NCBI RefSeq assembly: GCF_018402695.1
Contig: NZ_JAGYIM010000011.1
Location: 62,001-126,000 of the forward strand
Source of the DNA: Arsukibacterium sp.
GTDB lineage: Bacteria > Pseudomonadota > Gammaproteobacteria > Enterobacterales > Alteromonadaceae
Length of the DNA stretch: 64,000 bases
Direction of reading: 5' to 3'
Below the pieces are notes generated by a model. That model had not been told where the DNA came from, searched no databases, and saw only the letters and a list, made by a program, of their open reading frames with translations. Below are positions 35,130 through 44,899 of the stretch, one piece after another (the first letter of the stretch is position 1; each line of letters begins with the position of its first letter). Made by a program: the position numbers and the translations under genes.

Positions 35130-35600
35130 ATGAAAGCAATAACGTTATTGTTAACTCTTGCCGGCCTATTGATAGTAACCGGCAGCGTTAATGCCGGGCA
35201 TCATAGCAAGCCTGAACAAACAGACAAGTCTTATAAGATGCAGCGTGGCGGCTTGTCATATCAGAAAATGCTGGCCGGCGTTGACCTTACAGCTGCTCAG
35301 CAACAGCAACTGCAACAACTGCTGCAAGAGCATAAGGCCAGCAGACCTGACCGGGAACAAGCTGTAAAGGCACGGGGCGCGCTGCGACAGCTGATCGAAG
35401 CGGATTACTTTGATGAAGTCGCGGTCACTGAGTTGTTACAACAGCAACAACAGCAACAATTGGCACAGCGGGTGGCCCGGTTAAAACTGCGTCATCAGCT
35501 ATACCAGTTGCTGTCGCCGGAACAACGGCAGCAACTGGCTGAAAAGCATCAACAGCGCAAGCTTAAGTGGCAGCAACGAAGCAACCGGGAAAGCCAGTAA
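35130..35600 (+). CDS. Spy/CpxP-like periplasmic protein
   Basis: 156 residues from the ATG at 35130 with GGAG upstream. The signal peptide (about 1-21) ends in SVNA. The mature part is a Gln-rich helical protein carrying two LTxxQ-type motifs, LTAAQQQQLQQLL and LSPEQRQQL, the signature of CpxP and Spy. These are periplasmic chaperones; CpxP also damps CpxA. Divergent from the Cpx-like operon, the classic cpxP-cpxRA layout. Confidence 0.83.
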   Translation: MKAITLLLTLAGLLIVTGSVNAGHHSKPEQTDKSYKMQRGGLSYQKMLAGVDLTAAQQQQLQQLLQEHKASRPDREQAVKARGALRQLIEADYFDEVAVTELLQQQQQQQLAQRVARLKLRHQLYQLLSPEQRQQLAEKHQQRKLKWQQRSNRESQ

Positions 35601-35602
35601 AG

Positions 35603-37012
35603 CTATTCAATTTCCAGCTCTTTAAGTTTGCGCGTTAAGGTATTGCGGCCCCAGCCCAGACATCGGGCCGCTTCCTGTTTATGGCCACGAGTGAAGTGCA
35701 GCGCCTGCTGCAGCACAATTCGTTCAAACGCCGGGCTGGCTTCGGCCAGAATATTCTGCTCACCGGCGCTAAGCTTATCCTCTACCCAGCTGGCCAGCTG
35801 GCTTTGCCAATCACCGCTCTGAGCAGTAACCGGTTTAGAATTGCTTTTTGCCGGTTGGGTTAACTCTGGCGGCAGGTCCGCGACCACAATATGTTTGCCG
35901 CTTGCCATTACGGTCAGCCAGCGACAGCTGTTTTCCAACTGACGAACATTGCCGGGCCAGTCCAACTGGCTTAAGAACTGCTCGGCTTCTTTAGTCAGGG
36001 TTTTGGCTTCCACGTTCAGCTCTTTGGCGGCCTGTTGCAAAAAATGCTGCGCCAGTCTGGCGATATCTTGTTTGCGATCTTTCAGTGGCGGCAAATGCAC
36101 CCGGATCACGTTCAGCCGATGGAATAAATCCTCCCGGAATTTACCCTCCTGCGCTAGTTGCTCAAGGTTCTGGTGTGTCGCCGCAATAATCCGTACATCC
36201 ACTCCAACGGCCTGATGTCCGCCAACCCGGTAAAACTGACCATCAGCCAGCACCCGTAGCAAGCGGGTTTGCACATCCAGTGGCATATCACCAATTTCGT
36301 CTAAAAATAGGGTACCGCCGTCGGCCTGTTCGAAACGGCCTTTACGTAAATTGTTGGCGCCGGTAAATGCGCCTTTTTCGTGACCAAACAGTTCTGACTC
36401 GATTAAATCTTTGGGTATTGCCGCCATATTAAGTGCGATAAATGGTTGCTCTGAGCGTGGGCTATGTTTATGCAGTGCACGGGCTACCAACTCTTTGCCG
36501 GTACCTGACTGGCCGTTAATTAATACGCTGATACTGGAGCGGGCCAGCCGGCCAATAGCCCGGAATACTTCCTGCATTGCCGGCGCTTCGCCAATAATCT
36601 CCGGGGTAATACTGGCAACTTGCGGTTTCTGCTTTGCTTGCTGACTATGGCTATGTTGCAGGGCGCGACTGATCAATGCTACGGCGTCGTTAACATCAAA
36701 GGGTTTTGGCAGGTATTCAAAAGCCCCGCGTTTAAAAGCATTGACGGCGCTGTCCAGATCTGAGTGGGCTGTCATAATAATTACCGGTATTTCCGGCGCC
36801 AGGTCTTGCAGTTTTGCCAGCAATGCCATGCCGTCGGTGCCGGGCATTCTGATATCGGACACCACCACTGCTGGTTGCTCGTATTCCAGGCGTTGCAGCA
36901 TCAAATCGGCTGAAGCAAAGCTTTCACACAGAATGTCAGCCCGGCCCAGTGCCTTTTCTAACACCCAACGAATTGAGTTGTCATCGTCAATAATCCAGAC
37001 GGTATCACTCAT
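35603..37012 (-). CDS. glnG: Nitrogen regulation response regulator NtrC
   Basis: Sigma-54 activator of nitrogen-limitation genes. 469 residues. Receiver with D53 in VVSDIRMPG and Lys in LPKPFDV; AAA+ domain with Walker A GQSGTGKE (167-174) and the sigma-54 contact loop GAFTGA (214-219); C-terminal Fis-type helix-turn-helix with [22 protein letters not shown]. Starts 4 bp after ntrB. Its likely targets in this window are the NtrC sites upstream of glnA and ntrB. Confidence 0.97.
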   Translation of the reverse strand: MSDTVWIIDDDNSIRWVLEKALGRADILCESFASADLMLQRLEYEQPAVVVSDIRMPGTDGMALLAKLQDLAPEIPVIIMTAHSDLDSAVNAFKRGAFEYLPKPFDVNDAVALISRALQHSHSQQAKQKPQVASITPEIIGEAPAMQEVFRAIGRLARSSISVLINGQSGTGKELVARALHKHSPRSEQPFIALNMAAIPKDLIESELFGHEKGAFTGANNLRKGRFEQADGGTLFLDEIGDMPLDVQTRLLRVLADGQFYRVGGHQAVGVDVRIIAATHQNLEQLAQEGKFREDLFHRLNVIRVHLPPLKDRKQDIARLAQHFLQQAAKELNVEAKTLTKEAEQFLSQLDWPGNVRQLENSCRWLTVMASGKHIVVADLPPELTQPAKSNSKPVTAQSGDWQSQLASWVEDKLSAGEQNILAEASPAFERIVLQQALHFTRGHKQEAARCLGWGRNTLTRKLKELEIE

Positions 37013-37016
37013 TGCG

Positions 37017-38081
37017 TTATTCCTCCGTGTCTGAGATAGGCAAATATAAAGTAAATTCTGTTTGGCCAGGCCAACTGTCGCAGTCTATCCAACCACCATG
37101 CTGATGAATCAACGTCTGGGCAATGGACAGACCAAGGCCAGTACCACCGGCCTTGCCGCTCACCATCGGGTAAAATAAGGTATCTTTAATCTCGGCGGGA
37201 ATGCCCGGACCGTTATCAATCACCTTAATAAAAGCGACTAATTTATAGCGCTTACCATTCAGGGTATGCTGATGCAAAATACGGCTCTGTAAACAAATAG
37301 CACCGCCGTCCGGTAGCACCTGCTGGGCGTTGCGGACGATATTGAGTAACGCTTGTTCCAATAATTCAGGATCAAAGCTGAAATCCGGAATACTGGGATC
37401 ATAGTCCCGACTAAAACGGGCTTTTGCAGGATTATCCATTAGTGCCAGTTGCAGCACCTGCTCTATGACTTGATGCAGATTGGTAGTGACTTTCTGAGGC
37501 GGCCGGTAGGGGCCAAGCAAACGGTCTACCAGATTACGTAAGCGATCGGCCTGTGCAATAATTAACTGGGTATATTCTTTTTGCTCTTCATCCAGCGACT
37601 CTTCCAGTAGTTGTGCCGCGCCCCGCAGACCACCTAACGGGTTTTTTATTTCATGAGCCAGGCCCCGGATAAGCTCCCGCGCCGCTAAGTGCTGATGTTG
37701 CTGCAGGCTTTCCATACTGATCTTCCGCTGCTGGTCTACCTGGCGTAGCTCCAGCAGTAAATGATTGGCCGGCTGCTCACTAACTGTCAGCGAAATATCC
37801 AGCAACAGGTGCCTGCCATCAAGCAACACTGCCTGCACATCGCTGACACTGAAACCTTGTTTGCTGTTTAATGCGGCCGATAAATGGTTGGCTTTAATAT
37901 CAAGATGCTGAAATAACCCCGGAAAATACTGGGCAGTTAAACGTTTCTCGCCTAGTCCCATTACGGCACAACAAGCGGTGTTAAAGTAGCGCAGCATTAA
38001 ATCACGGTCGAGCAGCAGCACCGCTGTGGTGAGCTGTTCAGCCAGCGCCATAAAATCAGGTTGTTTGCTTTGGGTTGTCAC
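37017..38081 (-). CDS. glnL: Nitrogen regulation sensor kinase NtrB
   Basis: Cytosolic kinase/phosphatase that phosphorylates NtrC under PII control. 354 residues from a GTG start at 38081. PAS domain about 10-115; phosphorylated His H143 in RGLAHEIKNPLGGLRGAAQ; ATPase motifs NIVRNAQQ, DNGPGIP and GTGLGLSIA. A good NtrC site lies directly upstream, suggesting autoregulation. Paired with ntrC, 4 bp apart. Confidence 0.97.
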   Translation of the reverse strand: MTTQSKQPDFMALAEQLTTAVLLLDRDLMLRYFNTACCAVMGLGEKRLTAQYFPGLFQHLDIKANHLSAALNSKQGFSVSDVQAVLLDGRHLLLDISLTVSEQPANHLLLELRQVDQQRKISMESLQQHQHLAARELIRGLAHEIKNPLGGLRGAAQLLEESLDEEQKEYTQLIIAQADRLRNLVDRLLGPYRPPQKVTTNLHQVIEQVLQLALMDNPAKARFSRDYDPSIPDFSFDPELLEQALLNIVRNAQQVLPDGGAICLQSRILHQHTLNGKRYKLVAFIKVIDNGPGIPAEIKDTLFYPMVSGKAGGTGLGLSIAQTLIHQHGGWIDCDSWPGQTEFTLYLPISDTEE

Positions 38082-38095
38082 ACTGCCACCTCTGT

Positions 38096-38112
38096 TGCAC
38101 CAAGTTAGTGCA
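38096..38112. promoter_or_regulatory. NtrC-binding site upstream of ntrB
   Basis: TGCACCA-AGT-TAGTGCA is a 17-bp dyad. Its complement reads TGCACTA-N3-TGGTGCA, which fits the enterobacterial NtrC consensus. It ends 15 bp before the ntrB GTG start, where binding would more likely repress a sigma-70 promoter than activate at a distance, as known for E. coli glnLp. Confidence 0.72.
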
Positions 38113-38162
38113 GGTGATTGGCAGTGTAATCGGTTTCGAACCGAAATACAGCCTGGGCTGCC

Positions 38163-38684
38163 CTAATTGGGGTTAATTACCGACGCTCTGTGAAGATAGA
38201 AGGTTGTGACAGGACTGGTTGCAATAAGCTTGCCGCTTTGATCAAATAATTCCATTTGCAAAGTATGCTCGCCGCGTTCAACGTCGCGCAGGATAAAAGT
38301 GGCTTTATTCTGCGGCTCACTCAGTGCGGTACCATCAACGACCAACCTGACTTGCAAGCCTCGTTGAAACATCGGCGTAATCCGGCCAGACACATAGACT
38401 GAACCGGTATTATCGCGCACTGTACCATTGTTTTCTGGTTGGGCAATTTCAATTTTGAAGGGTTCAATTTCAACAGGTTTCCTGGCGGGCAGGTTAGTTC
38501 CGGTTGACTCCATGATATTTGGGCGACTTGATAAGTTTACTTCTTCGGCACCTGGCTGTGGGCTGTCAGAAAATATCAATACACCATTGGCATCTTTCGT
38601 GACAAAAATACGATTTTCCTGCGCCTGCAGCGGCAGCATGATTATCAGTAAAGTTAATAACAACAGTAACTTATTTATGTGCAT
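38163..38684 (-). CDS. DUF4124 domain periplasmic protein
   Basis: 173 residues. Signal peptide about 1-21 (ending LPLQAQ). The DUF4124 segment follows with RIFVTKDANGVLIFSDSPQPGAEEV. The C-terminal half (about 75-170) looks like an immunoglobulin-like beta domain: IAQPENNGTVRDNTGSVYVS and VERGEHTLQMEL. The function is unknown. The gene sits between glnA and ntrB, a position where DUF4124 genes occur in related genomes; the glnA terminator separates it from glnA. Confidence 0.85.
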   Translation of the reverse strand: MHINKLLLLLTLLIIMLPLQAQENRIFVTKDANGVLIFSDSPQPGAEEVNLSSRPNIMESTGTNLPARKPVEIEPFKIEIAQPENNGTVRDNTGSVYVSGRITPMFQRGLQVRLVVDGTALSEPQNKATFILRDVERGEHTLQMELFDQSGKLIATSPVTTFYLHRASVINPN

Positions 38685-38755
38685 ATCACATCCATTGATG
38701 TTGCATTTTAATTATTCTTATCACACTTTAGCGCGCTTTAATAAAGAATTCTACC

Positions 38756-38782
38756 AAAAAAAAGGCCCACCAAGGTGGGCCT
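38756..38782 (-). terminator. glnA terminator
   Basis: Perfect 8-bp stem GGCCCACC-AA-GGTGGGCC (38764-38781). Read on the minus strand it is followed by eight T's (complement of 38756-38763), 19 bp after the glnA stop. Confidence 0.93.
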
Positions 38783-38800
38783 GATTCGGGGAAGCTTTTG

Positions 38801-40210
38801 TTATACGCTGTAATACAGTTCAAACTCGAGCGGGTGCACCGCTACCGACACGCGGCGCGACTCGGCACGTTTAATCGCAATGTAAGCATCAATCATCGCA
38901 TCAGACATTACGCCGCCCTTAGTGAAGATGGCGCGGTTTTTGTCCAGTTCGTCCATTGCCTCGTCCAAAGAAGTACATACTTGTGGAATATTCGCGGCTT
39001 CTTCTGCTGGTAAATCATATAAATCTTTATCCATGGCATCGCCAGGATGTATTTTATTCTGAATTCCGTCTAAACCAGCCATTAACTGGGCAGTGAAGGC
39101 CAGGTAAGGGTTAGCTGCGGGGTCCGGGAAGCGGCATTCAATCCGGCGCGCTTTGGCACTGGGTACCAGTGGAATACGAATTGACGCAGAACGGTTACGG
39201 GCTGAGTAAGCCAGCATTACCGGCGCTTCAAAGTGTGGCACCAGGCGCTTGTAAGAGTTAGTTGACGGGTTAGTAAAGGCGTTTATAGATTTAGCATGCT
39301 TGATGATACCGCCAATGTAATACAGCGCTAGTTCTGACAAACCGGCATATTTATCACCGGCAAACAGGTTCACGCCATCTTTGGCTAATGACTGGTGACA
39401 GTGCATACCTGAACCGTTATCGCCAACCAGCGGCTTGGGCATAAAGGTGGCAGTTTTGCCGTATAGATGAGCAACGTTGTGTATAACGTATTTTAATTGC
39501 TGTACTTCATCGGCTTTTTTGGTCAGCGTATTAAAGCGGGTAGCAATTTCGTTCTGACCAGCAGTAGCAACTTCGTGGTGGTGTGCTTCAACGACCTGGC
39601 CCATTTCTTCCAGCACCATACACATAGCGCTACGGATATCATGACCCGAATCTACTGGCGGTAGCGGAAAGTAGCCCCCTTTCACGCTTGGACGGTGGCC
39701 TTTATTACCTTCTTCATAAGCGGTTCCTGAGTTCCAGGCCGCTTCAGTCGAGTTGATTTTAAAGAATGAGCTGGCCATTGTGGTTTCAAAACGAATGTCG
39801 TCAAACATAAAAAATTCTGGCTCTGGGCCAAATAACACGGTGTCAGCGATCCCGGTTGATTTTAAATATTCTTCGGCGCGCTTGGCGATTGAGCGCGGGT
39901 CGCGGTCATAGCCTTGCATAGTGCTCGGTTCAATAACATCGCAGGTTACGTTCAGGGTTGTTTCTTCAAAGAATGGATCTAACACAGCGGTGCTTGGGTC
40001 TGGCAGCAAAATCATGTCTGAGTCGTTAATGCCTTTCCAGCCAGTAATAGAAGAGCCGTCAAACATTTTACCGTCTTCAAACATGTCTTCGGTGACCTGG
40101 CTTACCGGAATACTGACATGTTGCTCTTTACCTTTAGTGTCGGTAAAGCGCAGATCGACAAATTTAACGTCGTTTTCTTTAATTAGTTTTAATACTTCCG
40201 ATGCAGACAT
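38801..40210 (-). CDS. glnA: Glutamine synthetase type I
   Basis: ATP-dependent synthesis of glutamine from glutamate and ammonia; dodecameric, cytosolic. 469 residues from the ATG at 40210, fixed by GGAGG upstream; an upstream in-frame TTG at 40240 is rejected. Blocks: [23 protein letters not shown], the ATP loop [29 protein letters not shown] and the adenylylation Tyr in KDLYDLP near residue 398. Upstream lie a sigma-54 promoter and an NtrC enhancer, so it should be induced under nitrogen limitation. Confidence 0.98.
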   Translation of the reverse strand: MSASEVLKLIKENDVKFVDLRFTDTKGKEQHVSIPVSQVTEDMFEDGKMFDGSSITGWKGINDSDMILLPDPSTAVLDPFFEETTLNVTCDVIEPSTMQGYDRDPRSIAKRAEEYLKSTGIADTVLFGPEPEFFMFDDIRFETTMASSFFKINSTEAAWNSGTAYEEGNKGHRPSVKGGYFPLPPVDSGHDIRSAMCMVLEEMGQVVEAHHHEVATAGQNEIATRFNTLTKKADEVQQLKYVIHNVAHLYGKTATFMPKPLVGDNGSGMHCHQSLAKDGVNLFAGDKYAGLSELALYYIGGIIKHAKSINAFTNPSTNSYKRLVPHFEAPVMLAYSARNRSASIRIPLVPSAKARRIECRFPDPAANPYLAFTAQLMAGLDGIQNKIHPGDAMDKDLYDLPAEEAANIPQVCTSLDEAMDELDKNRAIFTKGGVMSDAMIDAYIAIKRAESRRVSVAVHPLEFELYYSV

Positions 40211-40263
40211 GCATTCCTCCAATTGACCCGATTTGAACACTGAATTAGTGATTGCCCTGTTAA

Positions 40264-40280
40264 ATGCCAGATATATGCCA
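40264..40280 (-). promoter_or_regulatory. Sigma-54 promoter of glnA
   Basis: On the minus strand TGGCAT-ATATC-TGGCAT matches the sigma-54 consensus TGGCAYR-N4-TTGCW with one mismatch in the -12 box; the invariant GG and GC are 10 bp apart. The transcript would start near 40254, giving a leader of about 44 bases. Confidence 0.75.
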
Positions 40281-40342
40281 ACATATAACTATATTGATTT
40301 TAATGTATTTATTGAAAAAGCAGCTTCTGGGGTGAACCAGTT

Positions 40343-40359
40343 TGCACCAATGTGGTGCT
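40343..40359. promoter_or_regulatory. NtrC enhancer site for glnA
   Basis: TGCACCA-ATG-TGGTGCT, a 17-bp NtrC dyad with one asymmetric end base. It lies about 65-80 bp upstream of the -24 box, a normal enhancer distance. A further right half-site TGGTGCG is at 40374-40380, centred 21 bp (two helical turns) away. Confidence 0.78.
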
Positions 40360-40380
40360 GCTGCGCTCTCATATGGTGCG

Positions 40381-40557
40381 CTGCAATGACAGCCAAGTGT
40401 AGCCTAGATTTCGGTCCTGATTAAAAAAAAACCGCCAATGCGTACAACCTCTTTTTCTTTCTGTGAAAAAAAAGAGTAGAATATGCGCCCTTTACTTTTG
40501 AAAAGCGTTTGCCTGGTGGTCATTATGGTCATCTAGTGCCACAGAGGATATTGATAC
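40381..40557 (+). other. typA side of the 347-bp glnA-typA intergenic region
   Basis: A -10-like TAGAAT is at 40477-40482, with no convincing -35. An A/T-rich inverted repeat (CTCTTTTT…AAAAAGAG, about 40450-40475) precedes it. GAGGAT before the ATG serves as the typA ribosome site. Otherwise I see nothing recognisable. Confidence 0.4.
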
Positions 40558-42396
40558 ATGAGCGTTACCGCGTCAACTTTAGATAAACTGCGTAATATTG
40601 CCATCATCGCGCACGTCGACCACGGCAAAACCACCCTGGTAGATAAACTGTTGCAACAATCTGGCACCTTTGATGCCCGGGCCAAATTGCAGGAGCGGAT
40701 GATGGACTCCAATGCTCAGGAGTCTGAGCGCGGTATTACCATCCTGGCTAAAAATACCTCAGTGCGCTGGAATGGCTATCATATCAATATCCTGGATACT
40801 CCTGGCCACGCCGATTTTGGTGGGGAAGTGGAACGGGTACTGTCTATGGCAGACTCCGTGCTACTGCTGGTCGACGCGGTTGATGGCCCAATGCCGCAAA
40901 CTCGCTTCGTGACCCAGAAAGCTTTCTCACACGGTTTAAAGCCCATCGTGGTTGTTAATAAAATTGATCGTCCTGGTGCGCGTCCGGATTGGGTTATCGA
41001 CCAGGTATTTGACCTGTTCGACAACTTAGGCGCAACCGATGAACAGCTTGATTTCCCGATTGTTTATGCATCAGCGTTAAACGGTTGGGCGACCTTAGAC
41101 TATAACGAGCAGAAGCCGGATATTACTGACTTGTTCGAAGCCATCGTTAAGCATGTAGCACCACCAGCCGTTGAGCTGAACGGCGAAACACAGTTGCAGG
41201 TATCACAACTGGATTACTCAAGCTATCTGGGTATTATCGGTATTGGCCGGATTAAACGTGGCAGTCTTAAGCCTAACCAGCAAGTGACGATTATTGGTGC
41301 CGATGGCAGCAAACGTAATGGTAAAGTAGGTCAGGTATTTGGTTACTTAGGCCTGGAGCGGATTGAAACTAATGAAGCTCAAGCCGGTGATATCGTTGCC
41401 TTTACCGGTCTTGGTGAGTTAAAAATTTCAGACACTATTTGTAGTACCACCAAAGTGGAAGCACTACCGGCACTGCAGGTTGACGAACCAACGGTGACGA
41501 TGACCTTCCAGGTAAACACTTCACCGTTTGCCGGTAAAGAAGGTAAGTTTGTTACTTCTCGTCAGATTTTAGAGCGGTTAACCCATGAATTGAAACACAA
41601 CGTGGCATTGCGGGTTGAAGAAACTGAAGACGGTGACAAGTTTAAAGTATCTGGCCGCGGTGAATTGCACTTAGGTGTACTCATCGAAAATATGCGGCGT
41701 GAAGGGTTCGAGTTAGCGGTATCACGGCCAGAAGTTATCATGAAAATGGTCGATGGTGCGAAAATGGAACCGATGGAAAACGTCACCATCGACTGTGAAG
41801 AGCAGCATCAGGGCTCTATCATGGAGCGGATGGGTGAGCGTAAAGCCGACTTAACCAATATGCAACCAGACGGGAAAGGCCGGATCCGGATGGACTTCAA
41901 CATGCCAAGCCGTGGCTTAATTGGTTTCCGTACTGAGTTTATGACGATTACTTCAGGCACCGGCCTGATGTACCACAGCTTCGACCACTACGGCCCGCAC
42001 AAAGGCGGCACTATTGGTCAGCGTATGAATGGTGTAATGATCTCTAATGCGGTAGGTAAAGCTGCCGGCTACGCTATTTTCTCACTGCAGGAACGCGGTA
42101 AGATGTTTATTGGTCACGCTGAAGAGGTGTACGAAGGTCAGGTAATTGGTATCCACAGCCGCAGTAACGACTTAACAGTTAACTGCTTGAAAGGTAAGCA
42201 ATTAACTAACGTTCGCGCGTCAGGTACCGACGAAGCCATTAACCTGGTGCCACCAATCCGCTACACCCTGGAGCAGGCACTGGAATTTATTGACGACGAC
42301 GAGCTGGTAGAAGTAACGCCAAAATCTATCCGTATTCGTAAGCGTCACTTAACTGAAAACGACCGTAAGCGCGCCAGTCGTGGCCCCGCTGCCTAA
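40558..42396 (+). CDS. typA: Ribosome-dependent GTPase TypA/BipA
   Basis: Translational GTPase that helps 50S subunit assembly, especially in cold or stress. 612 residues. G1 AHVDHGKTT at residues 17-25, switch region RGITI, G3 [12 protein letters not shown]4 [13 protein letters not shown]-like domains and the BipA-specific C-terminal domain follow ([33 protein letters not shown]). Opposite in direction to glnA; the typA-glnA pair is widely conserved. A terminator follows. Confidence 0.97.
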   Translation: MSVTASTLDKLRNIAIIAHVDHGKTTLVDKLLQQSGTFDARAKLQERMMDSNAQESERGITILAKNTSVRWNGYHINILDTPGHADFGGEVERVLSMADSVLLLVDAVDGPMPQTRFVTQKAFSHGLKPIVVVNKIDRPGARPDWVIDQVFDLFDNLGATDEQLDFPIVYASALNGWATLDYNEQKPDITDLFEAIVKHVAPPAVELNGETQLQVSQLDYSSYLGIIGIGRIKRGSLKPNQQVTIIGADGSKRNGKVGQVFGYLGLERIETNEAQAGDIVAFTGLGELKISDTICSTTKVEALPALQVDEPTVTMTFQVNTSPFAGKEGKFVTSRQILERLTHELKHNVALRVEETEDGDKFKVSGRGELHLGVLIENMRREGFELAVSRPEVIMKMVDGAKMEPMENVTIDCEEQHQGSIMERMGERKADLTNMQPDGKGRIRMDFNMPSRGLIGFRTEFMTITSGTGLMYHSFDHYGPHKGGTIGQRMNGVMISNAVGKAAGYAIFSLQERGKMFIGHAEEVYEGQVIGIHSRSNDLTVNCLKGKQLTNVRASGTDEAINLVPPIRYTLEQALEFIDDDELVEVTPKSIRIRKRHLTENDRKRASRGPAA

Positions 42397-42412
42397 GCGT
42401 TTTCCGTTTTAA

Positions 42413-42441
42413 AATAAAGCCAGCGTTATGCTGGCTTTATT
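42413..42441 (+). terminator. typA terminator
   Basis: Perfect 12-bp stem AATAAAGCCAGC with its complement GCTGGCTTTATT around a 5-base loop, 16 bp after the typA stop. The A/T-rich base of the stem supplies the U-rich 3' side. Confidence 0.85.
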
Positions 42442-42534
42442 GTTTCTGGCAAGGATAATAGCGCGAGTTGAAAGCTGGTCTGACACTGATTTTTCTTGTA
42501 TTCTTGCCCGTATCAGGGTTTTTACGGAGCTGCT

Positions 42535-43400
42535 ATGGACAAGCCACAACTGATGCGGTATCTGCATCAGAGTAAAAGTTTCATTGCCGCTTACGTTCAA
42601 CGTTGTCAGCAAGACCAAATTTCAATCGTTGCTGGTTATCTGGCTTATATCTCGCTGTTATCTCTAGTTCCGCTGATTGCCGTAATGTTTTCGATGCTAG
42701 GCATGTTCCCGATGTTTGAAGAGTTAAAATCGGAATTAGAACAGCTGATTTTTGCCAATGTCATTCCTACCAGAGGCGAGGAAATTCAAAGCTATATTAA
42801 TGAATTTATTAATAATACTGGTGGAATGACCACCGTTGGCATTCTGGTACTGATCGTTGTCGCCTTGTTGCTTATCTACAACATTGATAAAACCTTAAAT
42901 AAAATCTGGCGGGTGAAGCAGCGGCCACGGCCGATTATTTCGTTTTCGATTTACTGGATGATCCTGACCCTGGGCCCGGTACTGATTGGTACCTCTATTG
43001 CGGTAACCTCTTATCTGGCAACGTTAAGTCGCTACGCAGATGATTATACGCCGGGTGTCTCTAACTTTATTTTATGGCTTATCCCCTATGTGATGTCTCT
43101 GCTGGCATTTTTTATTCTGTACCTGGTCGTACCCAATCTGAAAGTTCGGGTACGTCATGCGTTATGGGGCGCCCTGTTAGCTACCATCTTGTTTGAATTT
43201 TTAAACGCGGCTTTACTGTATACGTCAGTGAGTTTCCTTCATATCAGGCACTGTATGGTGCGCTGGCTCTGGTGCCGATCCTGTTTATTTGGGTCTATTT
43301 ATCCTGGCTGGTAGTACTCTTGGGCGCGGAGCTTACTGCGTTGTTGCAGCAACGGGCAGAACTAGAGGAAGCCGAGGCTTCCGGTGAGTCGCAAGCGTGA
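42535..43400 (+). pseudogene. yihY: YihY/UPF0761 family membrane protein, frameshifted
   Basis: Start at the ATG at 42535 with GGAG upstream. In frame it encodes about 229 good residues: five membrane segments, SIVAGYLAYISLLSLVPL, NIDKTLNKIWRVKQRP, and [21 protein letters not shown]. Near 43219-43224 the family sequence jumps to another frame, where [16 protein letters not shown] and [20 protein letters not shown] continue to a TGA at 43400. Restoring it needs one extra base at the junction. That true end overlaps the dtd start as GTGA, which supports the reconstruction. In the unshifted frame the protein runs on to 43314 as unrelated residues. It could be a real mutation or a sequencing error; no slippery site is visible. 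Confidence 0.85.
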
Positions 43401-43834
43401 AAGCGTTAATTCAGCGGGTAAGCCAGGCATCAGTTACCGTTGGCGGCGAGCTAATCGGTAGCATTGGCCCGGGCTTATTGTTGTTTTTGGCGGTAGAAGC
43501 TGAGGATAATGACACAACGTTGCTTAAACTGGTGCATAAGGTGGCTCATTACCGGTTGTTTAGCGACAGCAACGGCAAGATGAATTTAAACGTGCAGCAG
43601 GCTGGTGGCGCGATATTGGTCGTGTCGCAATTTACGCTGGCAGCGGATACCCAAAGCGGTCTGCGTCCCAGCTTTACACCTGCTGCAGCGCCGAGGGTTG
43701 CAGAGCAATATTATTTACAATTTATTCAACAGTTATCGGCACTTAACATACCGGTGCAATGCGGCCGGTTTGCTGCTGATATGCAGGTCAGCCTGGTTAA
43801 TGACGGGCCGGTAACCTTTATGCTGCACAGTTAA
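43397..43834 (+). CDS. dtd: D-aminoacyl-tRNA deacylase
   Basis: Removes D-amino acids (and glycine from tRNA-Ala) by hydrolysing mischarged aminoacyl-tRNA. 145 residues from a GTG overlapping the yihY stop. Signature motifs [11 protein letters not shown] near residue 88 and NDGPVTFML at the end form the active site with the Gly-cisPro-type pocket. Starts [18 protein letters not shown] as expected. Middle gene of the yihY-dtd-yiiD cluster. Confidence 0.97.
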   Translation: MKALIQRVSQASVTVGGELIGSIGPGLLLFLAVEAEDNDTTLLKLVHKVAHYRLFSDSNGKMNLNVQQAGGAILVVSQFTLAADTQSGLRPSFTPAAAPRVAEQYYLQFIQQLSALNIPVQCGRFAADMQVSLVNDGPVTFMLHS

Positions 43835-43852
43835 CTTTTCTCTGTTTTTTTA

Positions 43853-44788
43853 ATGGACACCTTTATGGCAATACCTGCTGACTGGCAATTAACTCATCCA
43901 CAAACGCCTGAGCAATGGCAGGCTTATTATCAGTTGCGCTGGCAAATACTGCGCGCACCCTGGCGGCAACCATTGGGTTCAGAGCAGGATGAATTTGAAC
44001 CTCAGGCATATCATCAGATGCTAACTGATGGTCAGGGAGTGATTCAGGCCGTGGGCAGGTTGCACCGTTTGGACGATAAAACGGGGCAGCTCCGTTATAT
44101 GGCGGTGGCTGAAAGCGCCCGCGGCAAAGGTGCCGGCAGCATGATATTGAATGCACTTGAGCGACAGGCGGTTTATCTGGGGCTGCAACAACTCCAGCTT
44201 AACGCCAGACAGGAAGCAGTGGGCTTTTATCGCCAGCACGGTTATCAATTGGTTGGAGAGGCGCCATCTATGTTTGGTATTGCTCACCTGAAAATGAGCA
44301 AAACTATCCAGCTGGCGGGCACCGATGATGATTTTAAACAGTGGCAGCAACAGCTGGCACAAACCTGGCAGCAAACTATCCCACTCAGTCAGTATATGCA
44401 GCTTAAGATCAACAGCTTTGATGGCTACCGGTTAAGCTGCAGCGCGCCGCTGGCACCGAATATTAATTTACACCAAACCATGTTTGCCGGCAGTATTTAC
44501 ACCCTGGCCACACTAACAGGCTGGGGTATGCTGTATATGCAATTAAAAGCTGCGGGAGTGCAGGGAGCCCAGGTGCTTGCCAACGCGGACATCAGATACT
44601 TGCGGCCCGTTGGCGGTGAAGCGGAGGCACGGTGCGAGTTACTGGATTGTACGGGTAACTTAATGCCACTGGCGCACGGTAAAAAAGTCAGACAACGGAT
44701 CAGGGTCGGTATTTATTGTCAGCAGCAATGTTGCGCCGAGTTTGTTGGTCATTACGTGGTAATTCCTGAGCCCCTGCCGGAAAATTAA
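43853..44788 (+). CDS. yiiD: GNAT acetyltransferase-hotdog thioesterase fusion, YiiD/FabY-like
   Basis: 311 residues in two domains. N-terminal GNAT (about 10-150) has the acyl-CoA loop ARGKGAGSMIL and ELRWQILR-type block YYQLRWQILRAPW; C-terminal hotdog domain (about 170-308) has NLHQTMFAGSIYTLATLTGWG and ANADIRYLRPV. This matches E. coli YiiD (FabY), reported to bypass FabH in starting fatty acid synthesis. The gene order yihY-dtd-yiiD is also the E. coli order. A second possible start is the ATG at 43865, which has GGAC at better spacing. Confidence 0.88.
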   Translation: MDTFMAIPADWQLTHPQTPEQWQAYYQLRWQILRAPWRQPLGSEQDEFEPQAYHQMLTDGQGVIQAVGRLHRLDDKTGQLRYMAVAESARGKGAGSMILNALERQAVYLGLQQLQLNARQEAVGFYRQHGYQLVGEAPSMFGIAHLKMSKTIQLAGTDDDFKQWQQQLAQTWQQTIPLSQYMQLKINSFDGYRLSCSAPLAPNINLHQTMFAGSIYTLATLTGWGMLYMQLKAAGVQGAQVLANADIRYLRPVGGEAEARCELLDCTGNLMPLAHGKKVRQRIRVGIYCQQQCCAEFVGHYVVIPEPLPEN

Positions 44789-44899
44789 GCAATAAACGGA
44801 TACTGTCAGTATTTATAAAGCATTTATCAAAACTTGGTAAAGCAGCATAACGGGCCGCGACAGATAATACATCTCAGGCAATACCGGTTTGAGGTGGTT

